Positions 14,658 to 16,194 of a DNA stretch of 16,194 bases are shown in pieces; the first letter of the stretch is position 1; each line of letters starts with the position of its first letter. The notes below the pieces were generated by a model. That model searched no databases, had not been told where the DNA came from, and was given only the letters and a program-made list of their open reading frames with translations. This stretch comes from JBFHES01 sp041584015 (GTDB lineage Bacteria > Bacteroidota > Bacteroidia > Bacteroidales > M50B96): NCBI GenBank assembly GCA_041584015.1, contig JBFHES010000085.1, positions 1-16,194 of the forward strand. The letters run 5' to 3'. The position numbers and the translations under genes are program-made.

Positions 14658-15977
14658 ATGTTGTTGTCATTTTCCGTTTCGAATTACCGTTCCATAAGGG
14701 ATAAAGTTACCTTGAGCTTATTGCCTGTAAAAAGCTACAAGGAGCTTTCGAATAATGTTGTAGATGTTGGGGATAAGGCAAAATGCCTGCGTTCTGCTGT
14801 TATTTATGGTGCAAATGCTTCGGGTAAATCTAATGTATTAAATGCACTTACAGGATTCATTGAGCTTATCCAGTCTTCATCAGACCATAAGTTGAATGAT
14901 AAGATAAAGCTCTACGATCCTTTCCTTTTAGATAATAAGTCGGGTAAGCTTCCATCTACTTTTGAATTAGAGTTTTTGATAAAAGAGGTTCGTTATGTAT
15001 ATGCTATTGCATGTGATGCGGATTGTATACAAACTGAGAAATTATTTTACTATCCCAAAGGACAAAAAGTAAGAGTTTTTGAGCGAACAGAGACCAACAA
15101 GTTTCGCTACGGAACGGTATTAAAGGGAGAGAAGAAAAGCATTGAGAATCGCCTGTTAGATAATCAGCTATACTTATCAAAAGCTGCGAATGAGAAAATA
15201 GAGAAATTGATAAATATCTATAGTTACTTTTCTAATTTCAATTCTGCATACGCCATTCTTATTTATTTTTCAGAACAATTTTCTCCTGCTTCAATTATTG
15301 GATCTGCGCTTAAAACAGAAGGTGAGTTAATCTTTGGACGTTTTGAGAGGATTATAACAGCTTTGGATGTTGGAATACATTCTCTAAAAATAAAGAAGAA
15401 CACAAGGGGCAGCAAGTTGATGGGCTTGCTAACTGACAAGGAAATGGAGGGTGTTAATTTTGAATTAAAGGATGCACCGAACTTGGAATCTGAGTTGGTT
15501 ACTTTGCATGAAATTCACGATCCTATTACAAAGAAAAGTAAATTCATTGAATTCTCTTTGGAACAGGAATCTTCTGGAACAAGGAACCTGTTTATGTTGG
15601 CCTTGTTCTTACTCGATCATTTCCGAAAAGGCACTCCAATGATTATTGATGAATTCGAAAAAAGCTTGCATCCACATATTGTAGAAAAACTAATTCGACT
15701 TTTCCACGATCCTGAGGTGAATGTGAAGAATGCACAATTGATTTTTTCAACCCATGCAAGCAGCTTACTCAGTAACGAGCTCTTCCGACGAGATCAGATA
15801 TGGTTTACCGAAAAAGATAAAAACGGCGCAACTGAATTATTTTCACTCTCGCAGGTAGAGGGTGTGCGTAAAGATGTGCCTTACGATAAGTGGTATTTAA
15901 GCGGACGCTTTGGTGCGACTCCTATTTTGTATGAACCCGATTTAAACTTTGAGGATGACCTACAGAAAGGAGAATAA
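14658..15977 (+). CDS. rloA: RloA-like AAA15-family ATPase (AbiLi-like)
   Basis: A 439-residue ABC/SMC-like ATPase. It opens with LLSFSVSNYRSIRD, the usual N-terminus of AAA15 proteins, then Walker A GANASGKS (51-58), a central helical insertion, a signature-like SSGTRN (305-310), Walker B with MIIDE (Asp331, Glu332) and the switch histidine in STHAS (His366). It ends after the short LSGRFGATPIL segment typical of RloA. It overlaps the RloB gene by 23 nt, as expected for a two-component unit. The pair was named for its position in type I restriction loci (R-linked ORFs of Campylobacter) and resembles AbiLi/AbiLii, a phage abortive-infection system. What triggers it is unknown. Confidence 0.87.
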   Translation: MLLSFSVSNYRSIRDKVTLSLLPVKSYKELSNNVVDVGDKAKCLRSAVIYGANASGKSNVLNALTGFIELIQSSSDHKLNDKIKLYDPFLLDNKSGKLPSTFELEFLIKEVRYVYAIACDADCIQTEKLFYYPKGQKVRVFERTETNKFRYGTVLKGEKKSIENRLLDNQLYLSKAANEKIEKLINIYSYFSNFNSAYAILIYFSEQFSPASIIGSALKTEGELIFGRFERIITALDVGIHSLKIKKNTRGSKLMGLLTDKEMEGVNFELKDAPNLESELVTLHEIHDPITKKSKFIEFSLEQESSGTRNLFMLALFLLDHFRKGTPMIIDEFEKSLHPHIVEKLIRLFHDPEVNVKNAQLIFSTHASSLLSNELFRRDQIWFTEKDKNGATELFSLSQVEGVRKDVPYDKWYLSGRFGATPILYEPDLNFEDDLQKGE

Positions 15978-16194
15978 GAGAAGAAGTTTAAGCAAGAAAC
16001 GTATACTCATTGGGTGCGAAGGTAAAACCGAGAAGTTTTACCTGGATGGTTTGAAAAGATCATTACCACGAAGTGTGCAGCGAGATATAGACATTAATGT
16101 ATTTACGGCCAAAGAGGGTGAACCACAAAAATCAATATTGGAAATTAATAAAAAGGTAGCGACTGCGAAAAGGGAAAAGCAAGCCTATAAGCAA
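15955..16194 (+). CDS. rloB: RloB-family protein, 5' part (runs off the right edge)
   Basis: The frame opens at ATG 15955, overlaps the end of rloA by 23 nt and stays open for 80 codons to the last base. After a basic start (RKENKRRSLSKKR) comes ILIGCEGKTEKFYLDGLKR, the RloB hallmark; the short form CEGKTE resembles the first acidic motif of Toprim-type nucleases. RloB/AbiLii is taken to be the effector acting with the RloA ATPase. The remainder of the protein is not in the window. No ORF call by length would find it because the stop is missing. Confidence 0.85.
   Translation, partial: MTYRKENKRRSLSKKRILIGCEGKTEKFYLDGLKRSLPRSVQRDIDINVFTAKEGEPQKSILEINKKVATAKREKQAYKQ

Larger units (their letters stand above)
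8739..16194 (+). mobile_element. Left part of a tRNA-Leu-integrated genomic island with defence genes
   Basis: The left border is the tRNA-Leu 3' fragment. It is followed by a tyrosine integrase gene reading into the island and then by restriction, toxin-antitoxin-like and RloAB genes, all on the plus strand; the chromosomal genes to the left are all on the minus strand. The right border, with an intact tRNA-Leu(UAA), is not in the window. No transfer or phage structural genes are seen here, so I cannot say whether it is an integrative conjugative element, a satellite or a defence island. Confidence 0.8.

Noticed and set aside
1..16194. CRISPR arrays, rRNA genes and insertion-sequence transposases
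   Set aside because: No regularly spaced repeats, rRNA-like conserved stretches or transposase motifs were seen on either strand.

Overview
The window looks like chromosome of an anaerobic or marine-type Bacteroidota, possibly near the Marinilabiliales; the genus is a guess. It is AT-rich. Several starts are preceded by sequences like the Bacteroidota -7 box TAnnTTTG rather than Shine-Dalgarno sites. It has a short-form menaquinone MenC/MenE pair and a Bacteroidota-style tyrosine recombinase.

Region 1 (1-1770, minus): the end of a menaquinone operon, menC followed after 3 nt by menE, which runs off the left edge. Region 2 (1771-2244): mostly non-coding, with one doubtful small ORF and a strong terminator closing the next operon.

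Region 3 (2245-8494, minus) is a tightly spaced catabolic operon. In transcription order it holds an XRE-cupin regulator, a divergent KamA-like radical SAM 2,3-aminomutase, two CoA-transferase subunits most like PcaI and PcaJ, a class III aminotransferase, and a thiolase most like PcaF/PaaJ. Together they suggest an amino-acid degradation route: alpha-amino acid to beta-amino acid to beta-keto acid to beta-ketoacyl-CoA to two acyl-CoAs. The PcaIJ/PcaF resemblance points to 3-oxoadipate, hence 2-aminoadipate via 3-aminoadipate; glutamate via beta-glutamate is an alternative. The aminomutase appears to lack both aspartates that bind the lysine side chain in true lysine 2,3-aminomutase. I know of no described pathway with this exact gene set; it is the most interesting hypothesis in the window.

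Region 4 (8671-8961) is an integration junction: a 58-nt 3' fragment of tRNA-Leu(UAA) with its terminator but no 5' half, flanked on both sides by 11-bp tandem repeats, then a tyrosine integrase reading rightward.

Region 5 (8962-16194, plus) is the start of a genomic island with defence genes: integrase, type I restriction subunit hsdR behind a possible leader terminator, an HTH-DUF433/PIN-like pair that looks like a toxin-antitoxin module, a start-less coding remnant, and rloA-rloB (AAA15 ATPase plus RloB, AbiL-like), with rloB cut by the right edge. No hsdM or hsdS lies in the window; they are expected further right, as is an intact tRNA-Leu at the far end of the island.
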